Assembly (NCBI GenBank): GCA_017477425.1 | Contig: JAFUVT010000033.1 | Span: forward strand, 1 to 64,000 | Source: Bacteroidales bacterium | GTDB lineage: Bacteria; Bacteroidota; Bacteroidia; Bacteroidales; F082 | Direction: 5' to 3' | Length of the DNA stretch: 64,000 nt | Shown here: positions 1-7,901 of the stretch, one piece after another | Layout of the letters: every line of letters starts with the position of its first letter | How positions within the stretch are numbered: the first letter of the stretch is position 1 | Notes under the pieces: model-generated | What the model was told of the DNA's origin: nothing | Databases searched by the model: none | What the model saw: the letters and a program-made list of their open reading frames with translations, nothing else | Translations under genes and position numbers: made by a program

Positions 1-112
<112 letters not shown>

Positions 113-120
113 CCACAACG

Positions 121-160
121 GAAAGCCCGCCGGCAAACGCCAGCGGGCTTCTCTGTTTCT
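121..160 (+). terminator. Rho-independent terminator of the rRNA operon
   Basis: A GC-rich hairpin (AGCCCGC-CGGC, loop AAAC, GCC-AGCGGGCTT) starts about 10 nt after the 5S gene and is followed by TTCTCTGTTTCT. The position and structure fit the end of an rRNA operon. Confidence 0.8.
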
Positions 161-208
161 GAACGCCTAGATGAAAAACGGGTCTTTGATGGTTACTTGT
201 TGAATTGA

Positions 209-2836
209 TTATTCAACCATCACTTCATCCATAAATATCCATGAATCGTAACCACTTCCTGGATATCCATTGGGAATCAATCCAGGGTTTTTCACAACAA
301 TGCGTAAGTAGCGTGTTGCAAGATTGGGCGTTTCGAATCGTTCGCGGAAAGTGAAGTTATCTTTTTGTAAAACTTCGGTCTGGATTTCAAAAGTTTTAAA
401 GCGTTTGTAGTTTTTTCCATCATTGGAAGTGTAGACTTCAACTTCGTCAGGGCGCAGAATCCAGTCGTGCGCGTTGACCAAGAAGCCGATATTCAGCGCG
501 TTGACCTTGGTCCATTTGCCAAGGTCGATTTCAAGATCGGCATCGGTGCCGTAAAAACCTTGCCAATGGCCGTCCTTGTAGTCGTCGCTGCCGAGGGTGC
601 CGTCAACGAGGGCGTTGTCGCCGCCGCCCGAGTATTCGGGGCGGTAGTTGCCTGCTGGACTATTGAGCTGCTTCAACTTGCCCATCGCTTTGTGATAGTA
701 GAAGTAGCGTTCGGCGTTTATGGCTTCGTCCAATGCGTTGAAACAGGCCGCTTTGACGAGGCAAGGCCGTTCCAAAACGAATGGATTCTCATAAATGGGG
801 TCGCTCTTCGTGACTTCTTTCCCGTCAAGGGTGTAGTGGATTTGGATTTCATCGTCCAAGTCGTAGTCCAAGAGGGTGAAAATGTCGATCTCGACATTGC
901 CTTCAGCATCAGTCACGGGCTCGATAAAGGGAAGGTATTCCAGTTGTTGTAATTCGCGTGCCATGTCGTCATATTTCTTCATGTTGACATCCAACCAATA
1001 CGGGCGACTTTCAATATTCCACACGTCGACATATTCCTTTTTTAGGTCGTGTAATGCGTCTATTATGTTGTTAATTGCGTTTCGGCTCTTACAGGCGATT
1101 TCATAAGAAGGTTCGTTGTAGATACGATAGAGCATGCAACGAAGGATGTTCCTTTCGGCACACCACCTCATGCGAAGCACGGCATAGATGGCATTGTCGA
1201 TGACATCGGCGTTAGATTTGACAGTCTTCTTGTCGTTTTCCAAGGACTTGTACAACGCTATCAAGGCTTCAACTGTTTTGACGTTCATGGCCTCAACGGA
1301 ATCGCCGACGAGGGCGGGATAGAAGGGCACCAAAGGCTCTGTCAAAGCAGAGAACTTGCCGATGCCGTCGATTTTCGTCCATTCGGAAACTTCGTCAAGA
1401 TGCTTTACGATTTCACTGGAGGAGGTTCCGAAGAAATGGGTTGTAAAGTTGGTGTCAAAGTCGCGGTCGTTGGTAGCGATTGTGTTCCAACTCATCTCGG
1501 CACCGAACGTAAGGCCGTACAAAGCACTGTTAATCAATGATTCGCCAAAGTCGTCCCAACAGGTGTTGATGACGCCGAGAGCACCGTTTTTGTATCCATC
1601 GCGGCAGAGGTTGGCGATGTTGGCCTTGAACTCATAATGTTTGGGCCACACCCGTTCCGAAAGGCTCACCCCAGGGGCAACGAAGAACTTGTGTCCCGAA
1701 TTGACATAGGGTTTCAGGAAGTCGTTGAAGTCGTCCTTGGCCACATAACTCCATGCGATGAGGAAGATGTCTTTGTCCAGATTCTCAAGGATTTCGGGAT
1801 GCGAGTCGGCAATGTCGCCCCACATCATCACGCGCTTGCGGTAGGGGCGCAGCATCCGGTTGACGCGGTTGATATGCTTGTAATAAGCCGTCGGGGCTCC
1901 CACGGAATCGACATAGGCTTTGGCCAAGCCTTGCCCGAGGCTTTCCGTCTCGTCGCAGTTGATGTTGAAATACGGTGATTTATAGGCTCTTGCCACCTCG
2001 CGGAGATGGTCTTCGAGGAATTTGTAGGTCTCTTCGTTGGCGGGGTTGAGGTTCCATTTCGTGTCGGCCAGGTGGCTGTAGAATGGGTTGCACAGAATCT
2101 CCTCAAAATGCCCGAAACATTGCTGGTTCCCAATGATTTGGATGTGGTAGGGGCGGCAAAACTCTTCCAATTCCTTGATTTCCTCGGCGGTGAATGAACC
2201 ATCAGGCGCAATGTCGGGGTGGCATTTCGTCTTGAAGGTGTGCTCGGTGTAGAGCGAGAAGGCGTTGAGTTTACACTCAGCCAGTTGCGGGATGAGGCGC
2301 TTCAGATACTCCATCTTGACGATAGGGCCTCGGCTGATGTCGTCTTGCCAGGCGCGAATCTTGAAGTTGGGCCAGTCAATGATGTCCATGCAAGGCAGGC
2401 TGATGTCGCCGTTGCCGTTAAGCGCGGAGTATCGGAAGAGTTGTTTCAGGCTTTGCGTGGCGTAGAAAAGCCCCGTGTTGGTGGTGGCTTCCATCCGGAT
2501 GGAGTTGCGGCTGATGCTCATCTTGTAGGCTTGGTCCTCGTTTTCGCTCACGCCGAGGTGGTCGGTCTTGACCATCTCGACGAAATGCCTGCCTCTGACC
2601 ACGCTGCGTGAAAAAAGTGTCTTGTTTGGACTGATTTGTTCCAAGTCCTGCTTGAACATGGTCACGATTTGACTGATTTCAGCATCGGAGGCATCGTAGG
2701 TCAGCACGACGCTTTCGTCCCAAACGAACTGACCCTCATGCGTTTCGACTTGTTGCGGGGTGGGGAGGATGTGGGTGTTTTGCGCCGAGGCGAAAAGTCC
2801 CAAAAAACAGAAGATGAAAAGGAATTTGACTCTCAT
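209..2836 (-). CDS. Glycoside hydrolase family 20-type beta-N-acetylhexosaminidase with C-terminal discoidin domain
   Basis: 875 residues. Residues 1-18 are a Sec signal peptide, so the product is exported to the periplasm or cell surface. A GH20 N-terminal alpha/beta domain (about 22-150) precedes a TIM barrel (about 158-500). The barrel carries the GH20-like acid pair D295-E296 in the stretch NINCDETESLG. Residues about 720-860 resemble an F5/8 type C (discoidin) carbohydrate-binding domain. Family knowledge predicts release of terminal GlcNAc or GalNAc from glycoconjugates such as host glycans. The usual HxGGDE motif is replaced by NCDE, so the exact substrate is uncertain. The start is supported by a -7 box on this strand 17 bases upstream. 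The gene is divergent from cutC. Confidence 0.85.
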   Translation of the reverse strand: MRVKFLFIFCFLGLFASAQNTHILPTPQQVETHEGQFVWDESVVLTYDASDAEISQIVTMFKQDLEQISPNKTLFSRSVVRGRHFVEMVKTDHLGVSENEDQAYKMSISRNSIRMEATTNTGLFYATQSLKQLFRYSALNGNGDISLPCMDIIDWPNFKIRAWQDDISRGPIVKMEYLKRLIPQLAECKLNAFSLYTEHTFKTKCHPDIAPDGSFTAEEIKELEEFCRPYHIQIIGNQQCFGHFEEILCNPFYSHLADTKWNLNPANEETYKFLEDHLREVARAYKSPYFNINCDETESLGQGLAKAYVDSVGAPTAYYKHINRVNRMLRPYRKRVMMWGDIADSHPEILENLDKDIFLIAWSYVAKDDFNDFLKPYVNSGHKFFVAPGVSLSERVWPKHYEFKANIANLCRDGYKNGALGVINTCWDDFGESLINSALYGLTFGAEMSWNTIATNDRDFDTNFTTHFFGTSSSEIVKHLDEVSEWTKIDGIGKFSALTEPLVPFYPALVGDSVEAMNVKTVEALIALYKSLENDKKTVKSNADVIDNAIYAVLRMRWCAERNILRCMLYRIYNEPSYEIACKSRNAINNIIDALHDLKKEYVDVWNIESRPYWLDVNMKKYDDMARELQQLEYLPFIEPVTDAEGNVEIDIFTLLDYDLDDEIQIHYTLDGKEVTKSDPIYENPFVLERPCLVKAACFNALDEAINAERYFYYHKAMGKLKQLNSPAGNYRPEYSGGGDNALVDGTLGSDDYKDGHWQGFYGTDADLEIDLGKWTKVNALNIGFLVNAHDWILRPDEVEVYTSNDGKNYKRFKTFEIQTEVLQKDNFTFRERFETPNLATRYLRIVVKNPGLIPNGYPGSGYDSWIFMDEVMVE

Positions 2837-2852
2837 GGATGGAAAATTTCTG

Positions 2853-2881
2853 CAAAGATAGCAACAAAACTGCTATTTTTG
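2853..2881. promoter_or_regulatory. Divergent promoter pair for the GH20 and cutC genes
   Basis: Two Bacteroidota -7 boxes lie back to back. On the minus strand TATCTTTG (complement of 2853-2860) reads toward the GH20 gene. On the plus strand TATTTTTG at 2874-2881 reads toward cutC. Only 13 bases separate them, so the two transcription units probably compete for polymerase. Confidence 0.6.
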
Positions 2882-2898
2882 CGCAAAATTATAAAACT

Positions 2899-3633
2899 AT
2901 GATTAGACTGGAAATCTGTGCCAACGGCATCAAGTCGTTGCAGAACGCGATGGACGGCTGCGCCCAGTGCGTGGAGTTGTGCGAATGTCTCGAAGTGGGC
3001 GGCGTTACGCCCTCGTTCGGCACTTTGGCGAAGGCCATCGACATTTCTTTCATCCCGATGCGCGTGCTCATCCGGCCGCGACCGGGCAACTACATCTACG
3101 ACGAGGAAGAAGTCGAGATGATGAAAACAGATATCATGCTCTGCAAGAAACTCGGCTTCGAGGGCGTGGTCATTGGGGCCTTGAACGACAAGGGCGAGCT
3201 TGATATTGAGACGATAAAGGCCTTGATGGAAGCGGGCGAGGGGCTGAAGTTCACCTTCCACCGCGCCATCGACGCTTGCGTGAAGCCTTTAGAGGCCGTG
3301 GAGCAGCTGATAGACCTCGGTTTCGACAAAATCCTGACCTCGGGCGGCAAACCCACGGCATTAGAGGGTGTTCCGATGATTGCGGAGATGCTGTTGCGCT
3401 ATGGCGACAAAATTGGCATTATGCCGGGCGGTGGCATCAACCTCGGCAATGTGAAGGAAATTCTCGACATGACGGGTGCGGTGCATTGCCACGCCTCGCT
3501 TGCACATTGGGTGCCGCGCTTCAACGAGAAACTCTATCCCAACCAAAAGGACGCGACCGGCGCCACGATGGTCTGGACCGAGTCGAACAAGGACTTGGTT
3601 TACGAAATGGAGAAGATTTTGAATCCGTTTTGA
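2899..3633 (+). CDS. cutC: CutC family protein (copper homeostasis annotation; TIM-barrel)
   Basis: 244 residues from the ATG at 2899 (MIRLEICANG), the usual CutC N-terminus. An in-frame start at 2839 lies upstream of the -7 box at 2874-2881 and is rejected. The conserved CutC blocks are visible: CVELCECLEVGGVTPS, the RVLIRPRPGN segment, the EGVVIGALN strand, FHRAID, and KILTSGG near the C-terminal third. The length is normal. The product is cytoplasmic. The historic role in copper tolerance is not well established for the family. The next gene starts one base after the stop, so cutC and the beta-mannosidase are probably cotranscribed. Confidence 0.93.
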   Translation: MIRLEICANGIKSLQNAMDGCAQCVELCECLEVGGVTPSFGTLAKAIDISFIPMRVLIRPRPGNYIYDEEEVEMMKTDIMLCKKLGFEGVVIGALNDKGELDIETIKALMEAGEGLKFTFHRAIDACVKPLEAVEQLIDLGFDKILTSGGKPTALEGVPMIAEMLLRYGDKIGIMPGGGINLGNVKEILDMTGAVHCHASLAHWVPRFNEKLYPNQKDATGATMVWTESNKDLVYEMEKILNPF

Positions 3634-3634
3634 T

Positions 3635-6268
3635 ATGAAAAGAATAATTCCCCTGCTAATCCTTGCGCTTGCTTTCGTCGCCTGCCAACAAGTCGAAAAG
3701 CCCAACGTCGTCGAGCAAAGCCTCAACCAAGGCTGGACGCTCACGGGCGACACCTTATCTATTAATAATATGCCCGTCACGGTGCCCTCGGTGGTGCAGC
3801 AGAGCCTATACGAAAACGGCTTGATACCGCATCCTTATCTCGGCGCGGTGGAAAACGACTTTTTGTGGATTTCCGACCACCCTTGGGACTACACCTTGCA
3901 TTTCGATGTGGATAAGGAAATGCTGGAAGAATATTGCTTCGAGTTGGTCTTTGAAGGCCTTGATACCTACGCAGAAGTGAAACTGAATGGCGAAGAACTC
4001 TTTTTTGCCGACAACCAGTTCCGTGAATGGAAGAAGTGGGTGGGGCATTATTTGAAAGAGAAGGACAACTTGCTTGAGGTGCATTTCATTCGTTACGATA
4101 GCACGCAAATGGCCTTGTATGAGCAAACTAAACCACAATTGCCCGAAAAATATGCCGTCAGCCGCAAGGCTCCCTATCAACACGGCTGGGACTGGGCACC
4201 GAAGTACAAGAATGTGGGCATTTGGAAACCCGTGAAGTTGGTTGCAAGGAAATGGAACGGGGCTTGGCTGGAGAACGCCTACACCGTCACCAAAGCCGTC
4301 GATGCCGACAGCGCCAATCTTTGGCTTTATTTCTTTGCCTACTGTGATAGGTTTAGGGCATTGGCTGATGTGGAAATCACTGTGGATCAGCAAAAGACCT
4401 ATAACTTTGAGGTTGAACTTCGCGAAGGGAATCAAGGCATTTACCTCCCCATCACGATAGAACATCCCCGTTTGTGGTGGCCCAATGGGATGGGCGAGCA
4501 TCCTTTGTATGATTTTGAGGTAAGACTGAAAATGGAGGGCAAGGTTATGGATACGAGGTCGTTCCGTTCAGGCATTCGCACTTTCGAGATGGTCGACGAA
4601 CCGGACAGCATCGGGCGGGCGTTCTATTTCAAAGTGAACGGTGAACCATTTTATGCCAAAGGTGCCAACTACATCCCCGAGGAGATGATTGAGACTTGGG
4701 TCAATCCCGACAACACTTTGCGCCTGCTTCGTGAGGCTAAAGATGCGCATTTCAATATGTTGCGCGTGTGGGGTGGTGGCGTTTATCCTTCCGATGACTT
4801 CTTCAATATCTGTGACTCGTTGGGCATTTTGGTGTGGCAAGATTTCATGTATGCCGGCTCAATGTATCCTTCCGACGAGGAATTCATAAGAAACGCTTGG
4901 AAAGAGGCCGACGAGCAAGTGAAGCGGCTGGCGTCGCATCCTTCGTTGGCCTTGTGGTGTGGCGGCAACGAGATTTCGGAAGGCTACTACAACTGGGGCT
5001 GGCAGCAGTCGCTGAATTGGTCGGAAGAGGACGACAAGGCCATCAAGGCGGGCTACGATAATCTGTTTGAAGCCCTGTTGCCTTATGTCGTTGACAAATA
5101 CGACGGTACGCGCCCCTATTGGCCGAGCTCTCCCTCGAAAGGCTGGGGCAGGCCCGAAAGCCTGACCGAAGGCGATGTTCACTATTGGGGTGTTTGGTGG
5201 GGCGAGCAGCCCTACGAGATGTATCGCGAGAAGGTGGGACGCTTCAATAGTGAGTACGGCTACCAAAGCTATCCCGATTATCAAACCCTGCTGAAAATCG
5301 CGCAAGGCGAGGCGTTGAGCAAGGATGCCGAGGTCGTCGCGGCGCACCAAAAACACGCGCGCGGCACCCGCCAGATTGACGATTTCATCCGAAAATACTA
5401 TCCCTATTCCAATGATTTTGAGGAATATGTGTATTTGAGCCAACTCTCGCAGGCCTATGGCATGGAAATCGCGATTGAGGCGCACCGCACGGCGAAGCCT
5501 TACAATATGGGCACGCTCTATTGGCAACTCAACGATGCTTGGCCCGTCACTTCGTGGTCGTCCATCGACTACTACGGCAACAAGAAGGCCCTGCAATACA
5601 AGTTGAAGACCTTGTATGCGCCCGTGTTGCTCTCGCTCGACCCAAAAGACCACGGTGTTTTCGTGACCTCCGACCTGATGTGCGACCTGAACGCTGAATT
5701 GAAAGCAAAAGTTGTTGATTTTGAGGGGAAAGTGTTTTTTGAGGATTCCATCGAGGCGCATGTGTCTGCCAATGGCAACGAAAAACTGCAAATTGAAGGT
5801 TTGGCAGAATGTTTGGCAAAGGCTGAAAGAAACAATATTTTTGTCGAATTGGTACATCTTGAAGATGATCCATATAATTGCGTTTTTAATGCTATATGTA
5901 TCGGCAAAAACGATGTCTATGTAAAACTCGAACTTGCAGAAAATGAAAACCTTTTGGCCGAGCGTTACTGCTATTTGGCTTATCCCAAGGACCTGAAATT
6001 GCCAGAGGCGCATCTGGAAATGAAGGTTTCGGAGGAGAACGGTCAAACCGTTATCGAAGTCAGCACGGATGTCTTCGCCAAGGGTGTGCAGGTGTATTGC
6101 ACCAATGGCATGGGCAACTTCTCGGACAATTTCTTCGACTTGGAGGCTGGACAGACGAAGCGCATTGTTTTTGAGCCGGCCCTTCGACAGGCTCAGGGAC
6201 CTAAGGCTGTTGAGCCTGTCGAAACGCCCGATTTGATGTTTGGTGTACGCTGTCTGAATGGACTCTAA
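3635..6268 (+). CDS. Glycoside hydrolase family 2 beta-mannosidase, lipoprotein
   Basis: 877 residues. Residues 1-17 form a lipoprotein signal with the lipobox ending at C17 (ALAFVAC). A GH2 jelly-roll domain (about 25-200) is followed by an Ig-like domain and a TIM barrel. The acid/base is E446 in CGGNEISE and the likely nucleophile is E540 in RFNSEYGYQS. Family knowledge predicts exo-hydrolysis of beta-mannosides from N-glycans or mannans, on the outer membrane or in the periplasm. Near the C-terminus, bases 6178-6229 are a copy of palindromic repeat family A, read in frame as an insert of about 16 residues (ALRQAQGPKAVEPVET). The insert lies just before the conserved PDLMFGV tail. Confidence 0.92.
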   Translation: MKRIIPLLILALAFVACQQVEKPNVVEQSLNQGWTLTGDTLSINNMPVTVPSVVQQSLYENGLIPHPYLGAVENDFLWISDHPWDYTLHFDVDKEMLEEYCFELVFEGLDTYAEVKLNGEELFFADNQFREWKKWVGHYLKEKDNLLEVHFIRYDSTQMALYEQTKPQLPEKYAVSRKAPYQHGWDWAPKYKNVGIWKPVKLVARKWNGAWLENAYTVTKAVDADSANLWLYFFAYCDRFRALADVEITVDQQKTYNFEVELREGNQGIYLPITIEHPRLWWPNGMGEHPLYDFEVRLKMEGKVMDTRSFRSGIRTFEMVDEPDSIGRAFYFKVNGEPFYAKGANYIPEEMIETWVNPDNTLRLLREAKDAHFNMLRVWGGGVYPSDDFFNICDSLGILVWQDFMYAGSMYPSDEEFIRNAWKEADEQVKRLASHPSLALWCGGNEISEGYYNWGWQQSLNWSEEDDKAIKAGYDNLFEALLPYVVDKYDGTRPYWPSSPSKGWGRPESLTEGDVHYWGVWWGEQPYEMYREKVGRFNSEYGYQSYPDYQTLLKIAQGEALSKDAEVVAAHQKHARGTRQIDDFIRKYYPYSNDFEEYVYLSQLSQAYGMEIAIEAHRTAKPYNMGTLYWQLNDAWPVTSWSSIDYYGNKKALQYKLKTLYAPVLLSLDPKDHGVFVTSDLMCDLNAELKAKVVDFEGKVFFEDSIEAHVSANGNEKLQIEGLAECLAKAERNNIFVELVHLEDDPYNCVFNAICIGKNDVYVKLELAENENLLAERYCYLAYPKDLKLPEAHLEMKVSEENGQTVIEVSTDVFAKGVQVYCTNGMGNFSDNFFDLEAGQTKRIVFEPALRQAQGPKAVEPVETPDLMFGVRCLNGL
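6178..6229. repeat. Palindromic repeat family A, copy 1 (inside a gene)
   Basis: The left arm CCTTCGACAGGCTCAGGG and the right arm TTGAGCCTGTCGAAACG form an inverted repeat around CCTAAGGC. The copy lies wholly inside the beta-mannosidase reading frame and keeps the frame open. Other copies are at 10171, 10948, 15949, 48341 and 58107. Confidence 0.88.
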
Positions 6269-6277
6269 GGATATTCT

Positions 6278-6425
6278 ACCTGCAAAAAGTTACCGTGAAA
6301 GACGGAAAACACCTGCAAAAAGTTACTACGAAATTGCTAAAATACCTGCAAAAAGTTACTATAAAAACTTGTTTTTATCTGCAAAAAGTTACTATCTTTG
6401 CGGCGTAATACCTGCAAAAAGTTAC
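6278..6425 (+). repeat. Array of five 16-bp direct repeats at exact 33-bp spacing upstream of an ATPase gene
   Basis: The unit acCTGCAAAAAGTTAC starts at 6278, 6311, 6344, 6377 and 6410, always 33 bp apart (about three helical turns). The fourth unit has one changed base near its start. The 17-bp gaps are not conserved. The promoter of the ATPase gene (-7 box at 6393-6400) lies between units 4 and 5, so proteins bound to the array would cover the promoter. An inverted single copy of the core (GTAACTTTTT) occurs just after the gene at 7759-7770. The period is a multiple of three, so the array is also open in one frame (6258-6440) as an 11-residue repeat PAKSY. I read that as a by-product. Confidence 0.92.
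6369..6400 (+). promoter_or_regulatory. Promoter of the first DUF4143 ATPase, embedded in the repeat array
   Basis: TTG at 6369-6371 and TATCTTTG at 6393-6400 fit the Bacteroidota -33/-7 pattern with a 21-base spacer. The start codon follows at 6433. Repeat unit 4 fills the spacer, and unit 5 lies in the first transcribed bases. Confidence 0.6.
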
Positions 6426-6432
6426 TTTTATT

Positions 6433-7731
6433 ATGTATAAGAGAAAGATAGTCAAGTTTTTAAGCGATTGGAGCAAGAAGCCGCATAAGGAAGCTATTCT
6501 AATCAAGGGGGCGCGGCAAGTGGGAAAGACAACCATCGTGCGCGAATTTGGGAGGAAGAACTACAAGAATTTCGTGGAAATCAATTTCGAGTTGGACCCT
6601 GCGGCGAAGACGGCTTTCGACGGCAAGCGCGACACGAAGACCATCATCGGCAACCTTTCGTTGATGGGCTACGGCCCGTTTGTCGAGGGCAAGACCTTGG
6701 TCTTTTTTGACGAAATCCAGAGTTGCCCGAATGCGCGCACGGCCATTAAGTTCTTGGTTGAGGAAGGACTGTATGACTATATCGAATCGGGCTCGCTGTT
6801 GGGCATCAACTATAAGGATGTTTCATCGTATCCCGTTGGCTTCGAGCGACAAATTGAAATGTTTCCGATGGATTTCGAGGAGTTTTTGTGGGCGCGTGGC
6901 GTGAGCGAGTTGGCCGTTGAAACTTTGCGCGAGGCGTTTCTCAATCAGTCGCCCGTCACGAGTTTCGTGCACGAGCAGATGATGAAGCATTATCGTGAGT
7001 ATCTGATTGTTGGCGGTATGCCGGAAGTGGTGGCTACCTACAATAATAATCCGGATTTTGCAGCCACTTTGTTGCAGCAACGGAAGATTATCCAAAGCTA
7101 TCGCGACGACATCGCCAAGTACGCCGCCGAACAAAAGACCAAGGCGAAGCGTTTTTTCGATGCCATTCCTTCCGAACTCAGCAAGCAGAAGAAGCGTTTC
7201 ATACTGAAGAACATGGAGCAGACGGCCTCGATGCAAAAGTATGAGGATGCGGCTTCGTGGCTCGACGATGCGGGCGTGGCTTATTTTTGCTACAACTTGC
7301 ACTCCTTGGCATTGCCTTTCGAGCAGGAGGAAAACCGTAGCCTTTTCAAGGTGTATCTGCTCGACACGGGCTTGCTTTGTGCGTTGTGGAACGACAACAT
7401 CCAGCTCAAGGTGATGCAGGGCGAAATCGACATCAACGAGGGGGCGCTGACAGAGAATTTTGTGGCAGCCGAATTGCGCAAGCACGGGTGGAAGTTGCAT
7501 TATTACGACCGCAAGAGCCGCCAGGAACTGGACTTCTTGTTGGCCGAAAACAACAAGGTGACAATAGTGGAGGTGAAGTCGGGCGACGAATACCAGCGCC
7601 ACGCTTCGGTGGATACGGCGTTGCGCGAGCAGTCGGAAAAGATTGGTAAGGTAATGGTAATGAGCAAGTTCAATTTGGAAAATACGGAAAACATCCTTTA
7701 TGTACCTTTATATATGGCGGCTTTTATATAA
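6433..7731 (+). CDS. AAA_14 / DUF4143 ATPase with PD-(D/E)XK-like C-terminus
   Basis: 432 residues. The Walker A is GARQVGKTT at 26-34 and the Walker B is LVFFDEIQ at about 89-96. A DUF4143 region occupies the middle and second half. The C-terminus carries ELDFLLAENNKVTIVEVKSG, a nuclease-like D...EVK core. No TM segment or signal peptide is seen. This family is very common in Bacteroidota and archaea, but its function is unknown. Proposed roles include mobile or defence-related ATPase and DNA binding. It is monocistronic. It is preceded by the 33-bp repeat array and followed by repeat family B. A paralogue lies at 59748-61127. Confidence 0.9.
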   Translation: MYKRKIVKFLSDWSKKPHKEAILIKGARQVGKTTIVREFGRKNYKNFVEINFELDPAAKTAFDGKRDTKTIIGNLSLMGYGPFVEGKTLVFFDEIQSCPNARTAIKFLVEEGLYDYIESGSLLGINYKDVSSYPVGFERQIEMFPMDFEEFLWARGVSELAVETLREAFLNQSPVTSFVHEQMMKHYREYLIVGGMPEVVATYNNNPDFAATLLQQRKIIQSYRDDIAKYAAEQKTKAKRFFDAIPSELSKQKKRFILKNMEQTASMQKYEDAASWLDDAGVAYFCYNLHSLALPFEQEENRSLFKVYLLDTGLLCALWNDNIQLKVMQGEIDINEGALTENFVAAELRKHGWKLHYYDRKSRQELDFLLAENNKVTIVEVKSGDEYQRHASVDTALREQSEKIGKVMVMSKFNLENTENILYVPLYMAAFI

Positions 7732-7794
7732 AAATCTGAAAAAAATTCACGCCAACCTGTAACTTTTTCGCTGTTTCTCCGTATTACGGTTGTT

Positions 7795-7866
7795 GACACG
7801 AGACTGTGAGACACGAGACTTCGGGACATTGAAGGTCCCGCGTCCCGCGTCCCGAAGTCCCGCGTC
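7795..7866. repeat. Palindromic repeat family B, copy 1
   Basis: The left arm GACACGAGACTTCGGGAC (about 7811-7828) pairs with GTCCCGAAGTCCCGCGTC near the right end, with 16 of 18 positions matching. The copy lies between the first DUF4143 ATPase and the next gene. Other copies are at 59428-59500 and 62211-62276. Confidence 0.82.
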
Positions 7867-7901
7867 AAAAAGAGAAAATAATACGACAAACATCAATAGA
7901 A

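Noticed and set aside
4859..6046. 395-residue minus-strand ORF
   Set aside because: Antisense to the beta-mannosidase with no domain and no promoter.
6278..6425. CRISPR array
   Set aside because: Units are only 16 bp, the gaps are 17 bp and AT-rich, no leader or cas gene is present, and a promoter lies within the array.
6258..6440. A 60-residue ORF of PAKSY repeats
   Set aside because: It is the translation of the 33-bp repeat array, which happens to be a multiple of three. It has no ribosome site and crosses the ATPase promoter.
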